NCBI RefSeq assembly: GCF_018812025.1
Contig: NC_063049.1
Location: 36,585,447-36,649,446 of the forward strand
Length of the DNA: 64,000 nucleotides
DNA from: Megalobrama amblycephala
Taxonomy: Eukaryota > Chordata > Actinopteri > Cypriniformes > Xenocyprididae
Reading direction: 5' to 3'
The notes below the pieces were generated by a model. The model worked only from the letters and a program-made list of their open reading frames with translations, searched no databases and was not told the DNA's origin. Shown here one piece after another: positions 11,501 through 24,400 of the stretch (position 1 is its first letter; every line of letters starts with the position of its first letter). A program made the position numbers and the translations under genes.

Positions 11501-14500
11501 AAGGTTCTTTATTGGTGTCTATGGTTCCATGAAAACCTTTAACATCCATAAAACCTTTCCATTCCACAAAAGGCTCTTTAGATTCTAAAATAGTTCTTTA
11601 CACTAAGAAAAAAATGGTTCTTTTAAGAACTTTTGTTCTTTGGGGAACCAAAAATGGTTCTTCTATGGCATTGCTACAAAACAAACCACCTTTTGGAACC
11701 TTTAAGAGTATAAAGAAGAGTTTGTGATGGTGCTAACATCAGAGCTTCAACCAAGAGGAGTGTGACATAAATCCTCTTTGGTTCATTGAAGAGCAGATGT
11801 TATGTTAGGAAGGTTGTTATGTTTGAAGGTTTAAAATGTTCCCTCTATTACTAGAAAAGCAAGTTTGGTGGCCACAGAAATTAGAAACTGACTTGGCAGA
11901 GCTGAAAATAAATAGGAGCATGTGGTGAAGAGAGCAGGAGAAATGAATCCAAACACAGCAGTCAATTTCCTCTTCAGCCTCCATGGGGGATCTTTGGCAA
12001 TACTTCGCAGGCATTTACGAGTGCTCATGTCCTTGGAGGTGTTTGTCCAAATGAGCTGTAAAGTTTCTGTTTTCCCCACTCTGTGATGGGACTGAGGCTT
12101 GTTTAGCAGTCACATGACAGAGTCTGTTTTGTGCTGATTATTACGATGATCTCTCACAGGAGGCAACGTTGCAGGGGCCAGTCCAGTTCACAATGACCCC
12201 CACTGGAAAGAGTAATGAGATATGACTCACCCAACCAAAGTGCTGTAAATAATACAATGTGGCTTGGCTTTACTGTGAACCGCACATTTGTCCTCTTTTT
12301 AATTGGAAAAGGACCAAGAATTCTTTATTATTCTTGCAGAAATAATCCGATTGTTTAAATGGTTTCTCCCACATCTCAGCCTTGGCTTGTTGCCATGAAT
12401 TGGACTCTTTGTACTCGAGTAATCTCCATTTCTGCCTTTATATATTAATTTAATGCCAATATTGAAGATGAAACGTAATTTACTGTTTGGTTTGTTTGCT
12501 TTCCCTTGCATTAGAATTCTTTGTATTCATCAGAGCATTGTTTTTAAGGTCTACAAAACATGCATATGGCTTTCCATGTGTATGTGAATGTTGGGAACAT
12601 ACACAATGTCTTTGTTTGAAGGTTTTCTGAACAAAACAACAGCTCTTCTCCTGCTCTTAGTCTTAGTATTTTTAAGTATCTGTCATGCCCTCTACAAAAT
12701 AATATAGTTCAAGTTATAATCTTGACACTTTTACACAAAATCATAATTGCAGTACTGCGCCAATGCATTACGTTATTGTTTTTTATGAGATGTTAATGAG
12801 TCGCTGGGAGTGACTCCCTCATGGTGAACTCTTCACTCTTCCCATAAAACTATATGCCGTGGTCGAATGCCTGTTATATCTATGATTGTAAAATGAGTAG
12901 TTCCGGTTTTGGATGCTGATTGGTCAATACAGCATTCCAGCCGTAGTAAAGTACAGATATGACGTGCAACACCCACATCACTGTGCTGCACCCATAGACT
13001 AATGTGCTGTTGTTTACATGTCAAGGACTACACCGGGGTCCAAAATGCTGAGATTATGTTTTTTTTTTTTTTTTTTTTTTTTTTCATGTAAACTTTAAAG
13101 AAAGTATTTGTTTTTTCCTTTTTTCCTCAAAATCCTATGACATTCTGAAATTCATATTACATTACTAAATCATCTTTTAAGTCAAGTTGTTGTGCTGAGC
13201 TGATAGCAAAAAGATTAAATTAGAAAAGTAGTATTTATATACTATTACAGTATTTAGCATTTATTTTCATTATACTTTCAGATTTAATTTTAGTTAAGGT
13301 TTTAGTACTTTTTGTGTGCTTTTGTCATTTTTTTTTCATGCCTTTTTTTTTAAATACACTGCCCAGCCAAAAAAAAAAAAAAAAAGCTAAAGGTGCCCTA
13401 GAGCTGACACAAGTCTAAGGTGTCCCCAGAATGTGTCTGTGAAGTTTCAGCTCAAAATACCCCATAGATTTAACTGCCTATTTTGGGGTGGCATTAAAAA
13501 TGCTCTGATTTGGGGTGTGTACACATTTAAATGCTCGTGCTCCCCGCCCCCAAGCTCAGGACTCCAATAAACATTGCATAAACAATACTTAAGTTCACAA
13601 TATAACTCAAAATGGATCTTTACAAACTGTTCGTGATGCAGCATATCAGATCGCATAAGTATGGAATGTATTTTGTGGATGTTTGCTAACATTTGATTCT
13701 GAATGAGTTTGATAGTGCTGCACGGCTAATGTGGCTAAAGCTACACACAGTTGGAGAGACTCGATAAGAATGAAGATGCGTTTATGAATTATACAGACTA
13801 CAAGCGTTTTCGGGTTAAAAATGAAAATAACGACATGGCTCTGGTCTCCGTGAATGCAGTAAGAAACATGATGAAACATAAATGTGGTAACTTTAACCAC
13901 AATTAACAGTACATTAGCAACATGCTAACGAAATATTTAGAAAGACAATTTACAAATATCACTAAATATATCATGACATCATGGATCATGAACAGTTATT
14001 ATGCATCCATCTGACATTTTCGCTATTGTCATTGCTTGCTTGCTTCACAATACCTCCTTCATGTCTGATGATTTGGCTGTGCAGCTCCAGACGTTAATAA
14101 TGCCTTGAACATGGGCTGGTATATGCAAATGTTGGGGGCGTACATATTAATGATCCCGACTGTTACATCACAGTTGGTGTTATGTTGAGATTTGCCTGTT
14201 TTTCTGTGGTGTTTTTCAAGCACAAGATTTACATATGAAGGAGAAAACAATGGTGTTTGACACTCACTATATGTCATTTGCATGTACAGAACTCTTATTA
14301 TTCAACTATGCCATGGTAAATTTAATTTTCAATTCTAGGGCACCTTTAAGAATCTATGAATGGATCATTATTACAGTGAATATTGTTTCTAGCATGTTTT
14401 ATGTTTGGAAACAGTTCTTTTAACCCTAATAGGAGTTAACCCTAATGAACCCTAACCCTAATGGAGTGTGTAGCTTTTCATTTCTTAAACAACCATGTAG

Positions 14501-17500
14501 GAAGATGTATCATGGCCATATTCCAGGATGACAATGCCAATATTCATCAGGGTTAAAATTGAATGAGATCAGAGACCTTAAGTCCTGACCTTAAGATCAG
14601 GATGTTCTGGAGGAGACTTTACAGAGTGCTCACCTCTTGCATTGTCAATACAAAATTTGATGCAATTAAAAATTGATGCACCTCTTGATGGAAATAACAT
14701 CACAACATTTATTTCCATCAAGAGATGCATCAATTTTTGGTCAAGATCTTGTATTGACAATGCAAGAGTCGAGCACTCTGTAAAGTCTCCTCCAGCACAT
14801 CCCAAAGACTTTCAATGAATTTAAGGTCTGGACTCAGAGGTGCCAATTCATGTGTGAAAATGATTCTTCATGCTCCCTCACAACCATTCTTTCACAATTT
14901 GAGCCTGATGAATCTTGACATTGTCATCCTGGAATATGGCCATGATACATCTTCCTACATGGTAGTTTAAGAAATGAAAAGCTGCACACTCCAACTTTCA
15001 CAGTTAAAAGGACCATTGCCAAACATATAACATGCTAGAAAAATAATAATCACTGTAATAATGATCCATCCATAGACACTTAAGTATTTGCCTATTAAAA
15101 TCTAAACAGCAACTATTTATATATTTATTTTTGGCCGGGCAGTGTATGTGTATATATAGATTCAATACATTTTCATTTCAGTTGTAGTCATTTTAGTACT
15201 TATTTCAATTAGTTACCAAGGTAACATTTCTAATTTTCTAGGTTTTCCATTTAATATTTATATTTTATGGGTAAAACTAGGTAACACTTTATTTTACAGT
15301 ATCCTTGTTACAAATATTACAAGTACTTACTGTAGTAATAACAGTAAATTATACATAAATTCATGCAACTAACCCTAAACCCAATCATATTCCTAACCTT
15401 AACACTATAGTAAGTATAAATGTTGTTAATTAATATTACTCAGTACTTAAATGTGTAATTACTCTATAATGAAGACATCTCAAGCACTTTCACTAGTAAT
15501 TTCAGGCTTTTGGAACTCAATGTATATGGAGTTAATGAATTAAATAATTAAAATAATGCATTTCCTTAATATTTTTTCTGTAGTAGACGTTTAGATTACT
15601 AATATAGAATTAAGCAGTAAGCTATGAGAGGCTGTGTTATATTGTGAATGAGTCAAAAATAAAGAGATAAAGATACTCACAATATATTATATATTGTGTA
15701 ATATTATATATTGTGTATGTGTATACTCTCTGGTGAGCATTGTTCTTTATCTTTGACTCACAATATAACACAGTCTCTTATAACTTATTGCTTAATTCTA
15801 TATGAGTAATATTTGCTTTTACTTAAACCAAGATACGCTTATCTGGAATGCTGTTTAAAGCATAGGTGTGTGGAACACTGTCATGACACACAAGTCTGGG
15901 TCAGGCCATCCAATATACTGGAGCGAAAATGGAACAGGACTAACACAAAGAATACATCCTCTTTCTGAAAAATGCATTGAATCTGAAAAGGTTATTTCCT
16001 AGAAAAAAAAGTTTGACATTTATATTGATTTTAATGGTTATTCGTCTTTGAAGAGTAAGGTAAAGATTGCCTTACCTTTCACAAGACACATTTCCTCACA
16101 CTCCTGCAGGGTCTCGAAATTGTTTGCATTGCCTTGACAACCTCCGTATTCAAAGGGCTCACAGTGACCTGTGTCAGTGTCAAAGTAGAACCTGTCCCTT
16201 ATTGCCTTGCACGGCCCTTCGTCTTTCTTTAGGGCGCATGAGTGATGAAATATGCGGAGTTCAGACCTCACTCCATCTGCTGAGGGTGGAAGGAAGCCAG
16301 AAATTTTAATTTGCTCTGTACATAATTTACAAAACTCTGCGTGGTAAATTTAAGCCATCTATAAGCTTTCACCTAAGGCTTCGTAGGGGGTGAAAGAGCC
16401 TTCTGGCACTGGAACATAACCATACACCTACTTTTAACAGAGTCGGCAGCCTTGCTTAAAGAGATCTCATTGACATGACAGTCTGTAGATTTTAGGGATA
16501 TCACAGCTTTGCCCTTGGTGTTTTACGCTTGGGTAAATCAGGAAGAACCTCCTACACTATTCCACACTCAAGCCAACGAGGATGATAAAGCGCTCTTTTC
16601 TTGAATATAAATTTGGACGGTTTATATCATTTTTTTTTTCCTTTCCCCAGAACTAGGTTCTTAATCCCTATACCAAGAATCAACCGTATTAGTCTGTTCT
16701 AAGAGCGTGCTGGGTAAAGTGAACTCAGTGGTCCTTCCTGTTCACACAACAAGGACTGAATCCAAAGTGCCACAAACTAAATAACAGATGGTCTTGGACT
16801 TGAGTGACAACATCCTGCGGGGGCGGCTGGATCACTTATCCTGTCACATCCTGATGTTCATCTCCCCACTGCTCTCAACTCAATCTAAAATACTCTCTCG
16901 ACGCTGCCCTCGGGTTGGAGAGAGTTCTGATGAAGTATTCCACATGCTCTGGATAAAATTCTTGCCTGCACAAAAGCAGGAAACACACACCCCATAGCGT
17001 GGTGGGTTTGCCATTGTAAAAGATAACAAAGCATAAATATTCTTATTTGCATTATTATCTAAAGCATACAAAGAAGAAAAACTCATAGGAAGTCACTCAT
17101 AGGAAATGCTCACATGAGTTTTCACTGATGGGTCTATTTGCCAACACAAATTTAAAGAACGGTCTCAGATAAAAAGGCATCAGACGAAACGAACTCGGAC
17201 AAAACAGCCTTAGACTAAAAGGCATCAGACGAAACGGACTTAGAAGGAAGCGAATTGCCCCGCCTCAATGTGACATGACATGCACATAGTTTTCTAACTG
17301 TTAAATGTTACACTAAGGTGTATAAAACATATCCCACTGAGATTATTTTGTAAATTTGTATTATTTGCTAATTTTATTTGCACGTATAAAAAAATTAGCT
17401 AAATAACACATTGCAACTAGCTTGCATTGCAAACTATCATATACACTTACGAAAATTAACCATGGTTCTATTATAGTAAAAGTGTGGTAACTACTGTGGT

Positions 17501-20500
17501 AACTTTTTTTGTCAGATTGATACTATTTGTATAACAATAGTTTTACTACAAATACCATAAACTATAGTGTAGCAAAATCATGGTTAATTTGTAGTTACCA
17601 TGGTTTACCATGTTTTTTTTTTTTCTTTTCTAAGTTTGTAGTAAAACCTTGGCTAATTTTCGTAAGGGAAGTAAAAAGTCTTTTGAGCTATAAGCACAGC
17701 TGCTTTGTGTACAGAGGTTACCAAGGAAACAGCTTTATTTCTGCTGTTCCAGCGCCACCTACTGTCAGCGAGTCGATTATATTTTAATTCAGTTAATTGC
17801 TGTTTATCTGCAGACCAATGTGAAAATCGCCATGTTCTTTTCTGTATAGAACCTAATCACAATATTTAATTAAAGCTGTATCAATAAAATATCAGGTAGC
17901 CTATAGCTTACCTTCGGCCCCTCTCTCTCTGCTTTTTGATTTGTTTTCAATGCTCGAATAACAGTAACATAAATAACATTGCAAAGGGATTAAATAGCCT
18001 ACACGAATAGCATCAATATATAGATTCTACATAATTAACATGCATGCACACACACACACCTTAGACCAATTTGGGAATAGTTAAATTTAAATATAAAAAG
18101 GGGGGGAAAGAAAAAGACAACTGAAGCATGGCATTATGATGGGATAAAAGCCAATAGAAAGTTATACAAAAAAAAAAAAAAACAGCCAAAAAAAAACACT
18201 AATGCCTTTTATTCATGAGGCCATTTCATCTGATGCCTAATTGTACAAGACCTGACATTGTTTGTCCTAAGACCTGAAGCCCTTCAGTCTGAGGCGCGAT
18301 GACGCCTTTGCATTGTATGACTGAAGTCTGAGGATGTCCTAAAATGTACATCGTACTGGAGATAAAAGTGAAAGTCTAGATATAGATTTTATTTGTGATT
18401 TTTCTTTCCTATGAGCCAATATTTTTTTCTTATCTAAAAATTAAAAATGTCCCATACAGCCTTTTTTTTATCTTACCATAAAACCATTATGAAGATTTTT
18501 TTTTTTCATGTTTCCATGGATACAACAGCTTTTTTAAGACAACAAGGTTGTGTAGGTCCTTTACATTTTAACAGTTTTTAAATGTATCAATTAAACATGC
18601 ATTCCAGTGTTAGAAAAAGGTTTATTCAAGACAATAGCTGGACCTGCAGAATTCCCCCAAAAAAGTTATTTTTATAATAGAAAACATGGCTGGCTGTTAA
18701 ATTTAACTGCCAGCTGCTTTTTTAGGCCAGCACAAATTGTCTGTTCTGCTTGGCTTCAGCCTCATCACACCTCAACTGGGATAGTGGTCAGAACAACCCA
18801 AAACTGGTGCTTTGCCAAATTCATTGCCAATGCTGAGCTTGGGCAGGTTGCCCCATGTTGAGACTCAGCCCTTTCTTGTTTTTATACCTGTGTGAAAGAA
18901 AGAGAGGTGTTGATTTTATCACAAGCTGGATTCAGCACATCGGTCATTATCTGAAAAGAGTAAAACATTCAGGAACTCTCAGTCTGAAGGAAAGCACAAT
19001 GCATGTAAATATCTGTTTACAGATGTCAACGTGTCATGTTTGCTCAGGGTTTGCTGTTAGCTACCTGAGCAACAACTCAGTGATTAATAATACCGTCAGC
19101 AGCGGATCTACTGTAACACAGTGACACTGTAAGGATGAATGGCAAAGTATTAGTAAATTAGTAACCAGTGAGTCAGTTTTAAATTCAGCCCCTTTTCATT
19201 ATGTGGCATAATAATACTTATCACTGGTACAGATGTGTGTTAGACAGTAGTCATAGAAAGAGAGGTTTCATAGCCAGAGGGTATGATTTTACCAGTCTGA
19301 GTCATACTTCTGATTATCTGATTTAGCAGATAGACTCCAAAGTCCAAGGGAACAGTCACTCAGGTGGAAACAGTCACCTACACACACTGGGGATGTGAAT
19401 CTCCATAGCTGAGGCCGATGCGTCATGCATCTCGATGCATAGCCAACAATACGATACATTAAAGATACATATGAAGCAGCTACCGATGCGATGCGATTCA
19501 CCCCTATTATAATGCGATGCAATACGATTCACCTCTATTACGATGCAGTGCGATCCGTTTTCGATTCGACTCAACACAATTCGATTCAATGCAAAACGAT
19601 GCAATGGAAAAAAACATGATGCTATGCAATTCATTATGTAGGGCTCTAAACTTTTTATTTTCTCAAATTCTGTTTTATTTTTTTTCCAAATTACTGTTAA
19701 AGGGATAGTTCACCCAAAAATGAAAATTTGATGTTTATCTGCTTACCCCCAGAGCATCCAAGATGTAGGTGTCTTTGTTTCTTCACTAGAACACAAATGA
19801 TGATTTTTAACTCCAACCGTTCCTGTCTGTCAGTCAAATAATGCTAGTGGATGGGAACTTGGACTATAAGAGTAAATAAAACTTGCTTAGACAAATCCAA
19901 ATGAAACCCTGCGGCTCGTGACGACACATTGATGTCTTAAGACACAAAACGATCGGTTTGTGTGAGAAACCGAACAGTATTTATATCATTTTTTACCTCT
20001 AATACACCACTATGTCCAACTGCATTCATCACTCGATACGTTTGGTCTGATCGCGCTGACAGCGGCAGTGATGTCTCGCTCTCATTGAAGTATATGCGCG
20101 AGACATCACTGCCGTTGTCAGAGCGCGATCAGACCAAACGAATCGAGTGATGAATGCCGTTGGACATAGTGGTGTATTAGAGGTAAAAAATGATATAAAT
20201 AATGTTCGGTTTCTCGTACAAACCGATCGTTTCTTGGGGGTGTTCTCCCTGTTTCCTTGCAGCAGCTTGAATTCAATTCAATGTTTTCATGTGCATTTTA
20301 GATGTATCCTCACTCATTCAGCAGCAGCAGCGTAGCAGATTTAGGGCCCATCCACATTGAGACGCGTTTAGGTGTATACGCAAAAATTTTCATCCAGACG
20401 GATCCGGCCTTTTTAGAATGTGAAACCGCTATTTTTTGAAACCGGGTCCCAGAGTGGATAAATCTGAAAACGACACCCTTGCATTTTCGTGTACAGAGCT

Positions 20501-21395
20501 AAATGATGTTTTATTAACAAAGTTTGGGAGGAACACATTCAAATGATCTAACTAATCATCACATCACTCCAAGCAGCAGTCATCAATCAGCAATCAACAT
20601 ATCTACCCAATCAGCATAAGGGGAGACCTATATATAAAGGCAGTCGACTCACCTATGACCATTTTCAGCATCCCTCCACCACCCCGTCTCTTCACACTCA
20701 CCTGGTTAAATACCTAGCTCGGAGCCCTCTCCTCGGACAGCACACCAAATACGCATACTATCTGATACGCATAATATTAGCTATCTGATTATTTGTAAGT
20801 GTGAACTCGTGAAACAGTATATTTTGTGAAACAATGTCATCACCCCACGTGTCGACCCTAGTCAAACACCACTACGTCACGTAACAGCAACAAGTCAAGT
20901 CAAGTCACCTTTATTTATATAGCGCTTTTTACAATGTAGATTGTGTCAAAGCAGCTTTACATTGATAACTGGTACATTATTTTAAGAATAGTGTCAATGC
21001 AGGCAGATCAAAGCACTGTTGAACAACACCAACAATAGCAGACTACATGCTTGTGTTCGTGCTGCAGAAGCTACCGAGCCTATTAGCTTTACTAAAATTA
21101 AGCTTAATTTCTAAGCTTTACTGAAGTTTGTATGCAGCACGCAAGGTTTATGCGCAAGTCTTATTCTCCATTTTCAATGTATCCCTGTGGCAGAATTACA
21201 ACGCCACACACTGCTCTGGCATGTATACCACATCATTTTGAGTCAGTTTCAGTGGTTCTGTGTGTACGCAGATATTTCTTGAGACGAGGGAAAAAAAAGA
21301 TTGGATAGGGAAAGCTCTGGCTTCATGTGGATGTAGCCCTAGTCCACCAAGACCAAGCCTATGTACATTCCATGATTATTATTAAATTATTAATA

Positions 21396-21462
<67 letters not shown>

Positions 21463-24400
21463 ATAATGCAGCTATATGCTCCTAAATTCAAGATATCAGG
21501 GCAAAAATGCCCCTATATGAGTTTTTGTCTCATATTTATATCATGATATAGTTAAGCAATATCACAGGAGTGCTGTTTGTCCTGAATGTGATACTGATTT
21601 TATACAACGGTTCAATAAAAGTTAATGGCCCAAATTCATAAAGAGTACCATTTACTTAATTCCTGAATGATTCAGCCATTTAAACAAATCGAATGAATGA
21701 ATGACGCATGTGTTTTTTGCTAATTTCAGCTCGACACAGTTATCATTTTCTCATCCAGGGCCCATGTTGTTTAAATAGCAAATGCACTCACCCCCATCTG
21801 TTCACCAACGGGCGTGCTGGTCTGAAAACGAGGCATGTTGTTGGTGCGTTGTTATTTTGAATCAACCTAAAACAACTGCGCCACTGACCAACAAGAACCT
21901 GGTCTAAAGTCAATGGTGCAGTATTTTTTGCTTGTTACACACACAGGGACGAGAGGAGCACACAAACATTTTTGGTAACACTTTATAATAAGGTTCATTA
22001 GTTAACATTAGTTAACCACATTAGTTAACATGAACTAATAAAGAACTGCACTTATACAGCATTTGTTAATCTTTGTTAATGTTAATTTCAACATTTACTA
22101 ATACATTATTAAAATCTTCTTAACATTAGTTAATGCACTGTGAACTAACATGAACAAACAATGAACAACTGTATTTTCATTAACTAACGTTAACGAAGAT
22201 TAGTAAATACAGTAACAAATGTATTGCTCATGGTTATTTCATGTTAGTTAATAGGTACATTAACTAATGTCACCTCCTGGCAGTTTTAGTTAATTAGAGT
22301 ATCATTTCATTAAAAAAAAAAATCATATTTCCATATTAAATAAAAAATATTTTTATTTTTTTGTAATATCTATTTGATGCTTTTCTCATTTAATACAATA
22401 ATGACTTCAAATGATCTTTAGGGGGTAATTTCTCAGCCAAATTTGATGTGTGATTAATTAGATTAATTGTCACATCTTGTAATTCATTCGATAAAAAATT
22501 ATTTATTTATTTTAATATGTCCCATTGTCCCTTGAGATTCCTTGAGTTTTTTTTTTCTTCTTCACAAAAAGCAAACAAATATATATGATGCAGGTAAAAA
22601 AAAAAAAGGATCAGGATCTCTTGTCATCAAGTTTATGGAACTGAACTAGCTGCATAATATGTATGGTAACTTGTTGTAAGGCAAGGGAGTTGTCTGGTTA
22701 TCTTGATAAATATTACAACACAGTCTTGCACAACAATCAAACTTTTGGTCAGTAAAGCTCAAATGTGTAATTTCTGTCACCAAACTGAACTGCAACAATA
22801 ATGACAGAAGTCAAACTGCTTTTCCAGAAGATGTTTTGTGCACCACAGGTTGAGCTGTGTTGGGTTAGTGCCACAGAGCTACAATGTTTAGCCTAACTTT
22901 TTTAAATAGCTTACAAATAAATATTAAATCATTTACTTATACTTGCCTCTGCATGTTAAAGTGGGATTAGAGAAAGTATTTTAATAGAAAAAGAAAAAAA
23001 AAAACAGAGAAGACAATATGGGTGTTTTGATTTGTTTATCTTGTCCACTGACTTGTAACCAAGCTTTGACTTTTTTCACTTTGCTGTTGTAGGTGTCCAG
23101 ACTTGATCCACGTCTAGGCCTGTTTGCCAGTGGTATTGCAGATCATCTTTGTCTACAAAATCCTCCACTCCTGCAATTGCTTGGTTATTTGCAACACCTT
23201 AAAATCCCAGATAGGTCAGAACTTGTTTATTCTACTACCGTTCAGAGATAACAACAATGGGTGACCTAGTAAACCTTGTCGTGTCGGATCCCATGAAGCT
23301 CTTGTGGGACAGAAAATCCGACTCTCTGTCACCTTGTGCAATTATCTTAGGTCTGCAGTTCAGGGCTCGATGAAGCAAATAATCCTGTACACCCCAATTA
23401 ATCATTGTCAGGCCTGCAACTGACTGCATGAGAGGATTCAGGCTCTTTAAATGAGTGTGTGGCCACCGGTCTGCTCAACCATATGGGACACCTGATGTAG
23501 ACATACGTTAAAACATAAGGCTGAGAGGGAAAGATATCCCACAGCATTGCATGGTATGCTGTATAAGCTAGTTAACCGCCTAAGATAAAAGGCTTATCTG
23601 GTTTATCTCTGCAGTAAGTCTGTACACAACACAGAACATGGGAAACTGAGAGCACTGATTAACCACCACAAGGCTGTTAACGTAAATGTGTGCAGGGAGG
23701 AATACATATGGGGCAAATAAATCAGCATGGTTTCTGGGTGTTTAGAGACCTCATATTGAAAACAAATGTGTAATATACAAAGATATTTACACTCACTTTC
23801 AGTTAATTGCTTGTTCAACCCACTGATATAGGGTGTCTGGGAAGATCTTAGCCATTTTAAACAATTCATGGTGTGGTTACAGTCAAACCACCATGGGTGA
23901 TTACATATATTATATATATCTTCCAAGGGGTTTTTTCCCTCCTAGGACTTTTTTCCCAGTGTTAGCACGCTGGGTTTTTCTCCTAGGGGTTTTTTTCCAC
24001 CCCTGGGAGTCAGCCGACATTGGCTTAATGTAGCACCATCTTGTATATGTTACATATTACCACGCTTGTTTGTACATCTTATTTTTAACCACTTCCCTTT
24101 TTTCTGTGCTTCTAATATGTAAAGCTGCTTTGAAACAATTACCAATTGTAAAAGCGCTATATAAATAAATTTGACTTGACTTGACATGATTACCGTTGCT
24201 TTGGCCCTTTCTCATCATTTTATTTGACTGTCCTCTTTATATGTCTTGCCCCCGGTTTCACAGACAAGGCTTAAGCTAGTCAAGTCAGGATTGTGAGAAA
24301 CACCCTCGTCATTCTGAGAAAAAACGTGTAATTCTGACTATAACAAGCACTATTGATATAAACTATTACAAGTTTATATCACGCAATATATACAAGTATA

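Larger units (their letters stand above)
7297..16075 (-). other. tfpi: tfpi intron 2 (about 8.8 kb)
   Basis: Lies between the Kunitz 1 and Kunitz 2 exons. It contains an AT microsatellite, two TIR-bounded DNA elements (8504-9358 and 9441-10106), MITEs near 11.3-11.7 kb, a nested Tc1-like element (13355-15146) and a palindrome at 15602-15803. The remaining stretches, about 10.2-11.3 kb and 11.8-13.3 kb, show no clear feature. A small linker exon could be hidden here because the predicted spacer between the two Kunitz domains is only eight residues. Confidence 0.75.

Noticed and set aside
11831..12079. An 82-codon minus-strand open frame considered as the missing Kunitz 1-2 linker exon
   Set aside because: It has no phase 1-1 splice borders that give a short spacer, and it contains extra cysteines unlike a linker.
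14424..14466. Telomere-like CCCTAA repeats
   Set aside because: Only about four imperfect units occur, inside a Tc1-like element; the same kind of AACCCTAA sequence is common in fish MITE interiors (also at 53897 and 57786).
19374..19634. Open frame with repeated NRIAS/SHRI words
   Set aside because: It is a translation of the CGATGCAAT/GATTCAC low-complexity hAT remnant.
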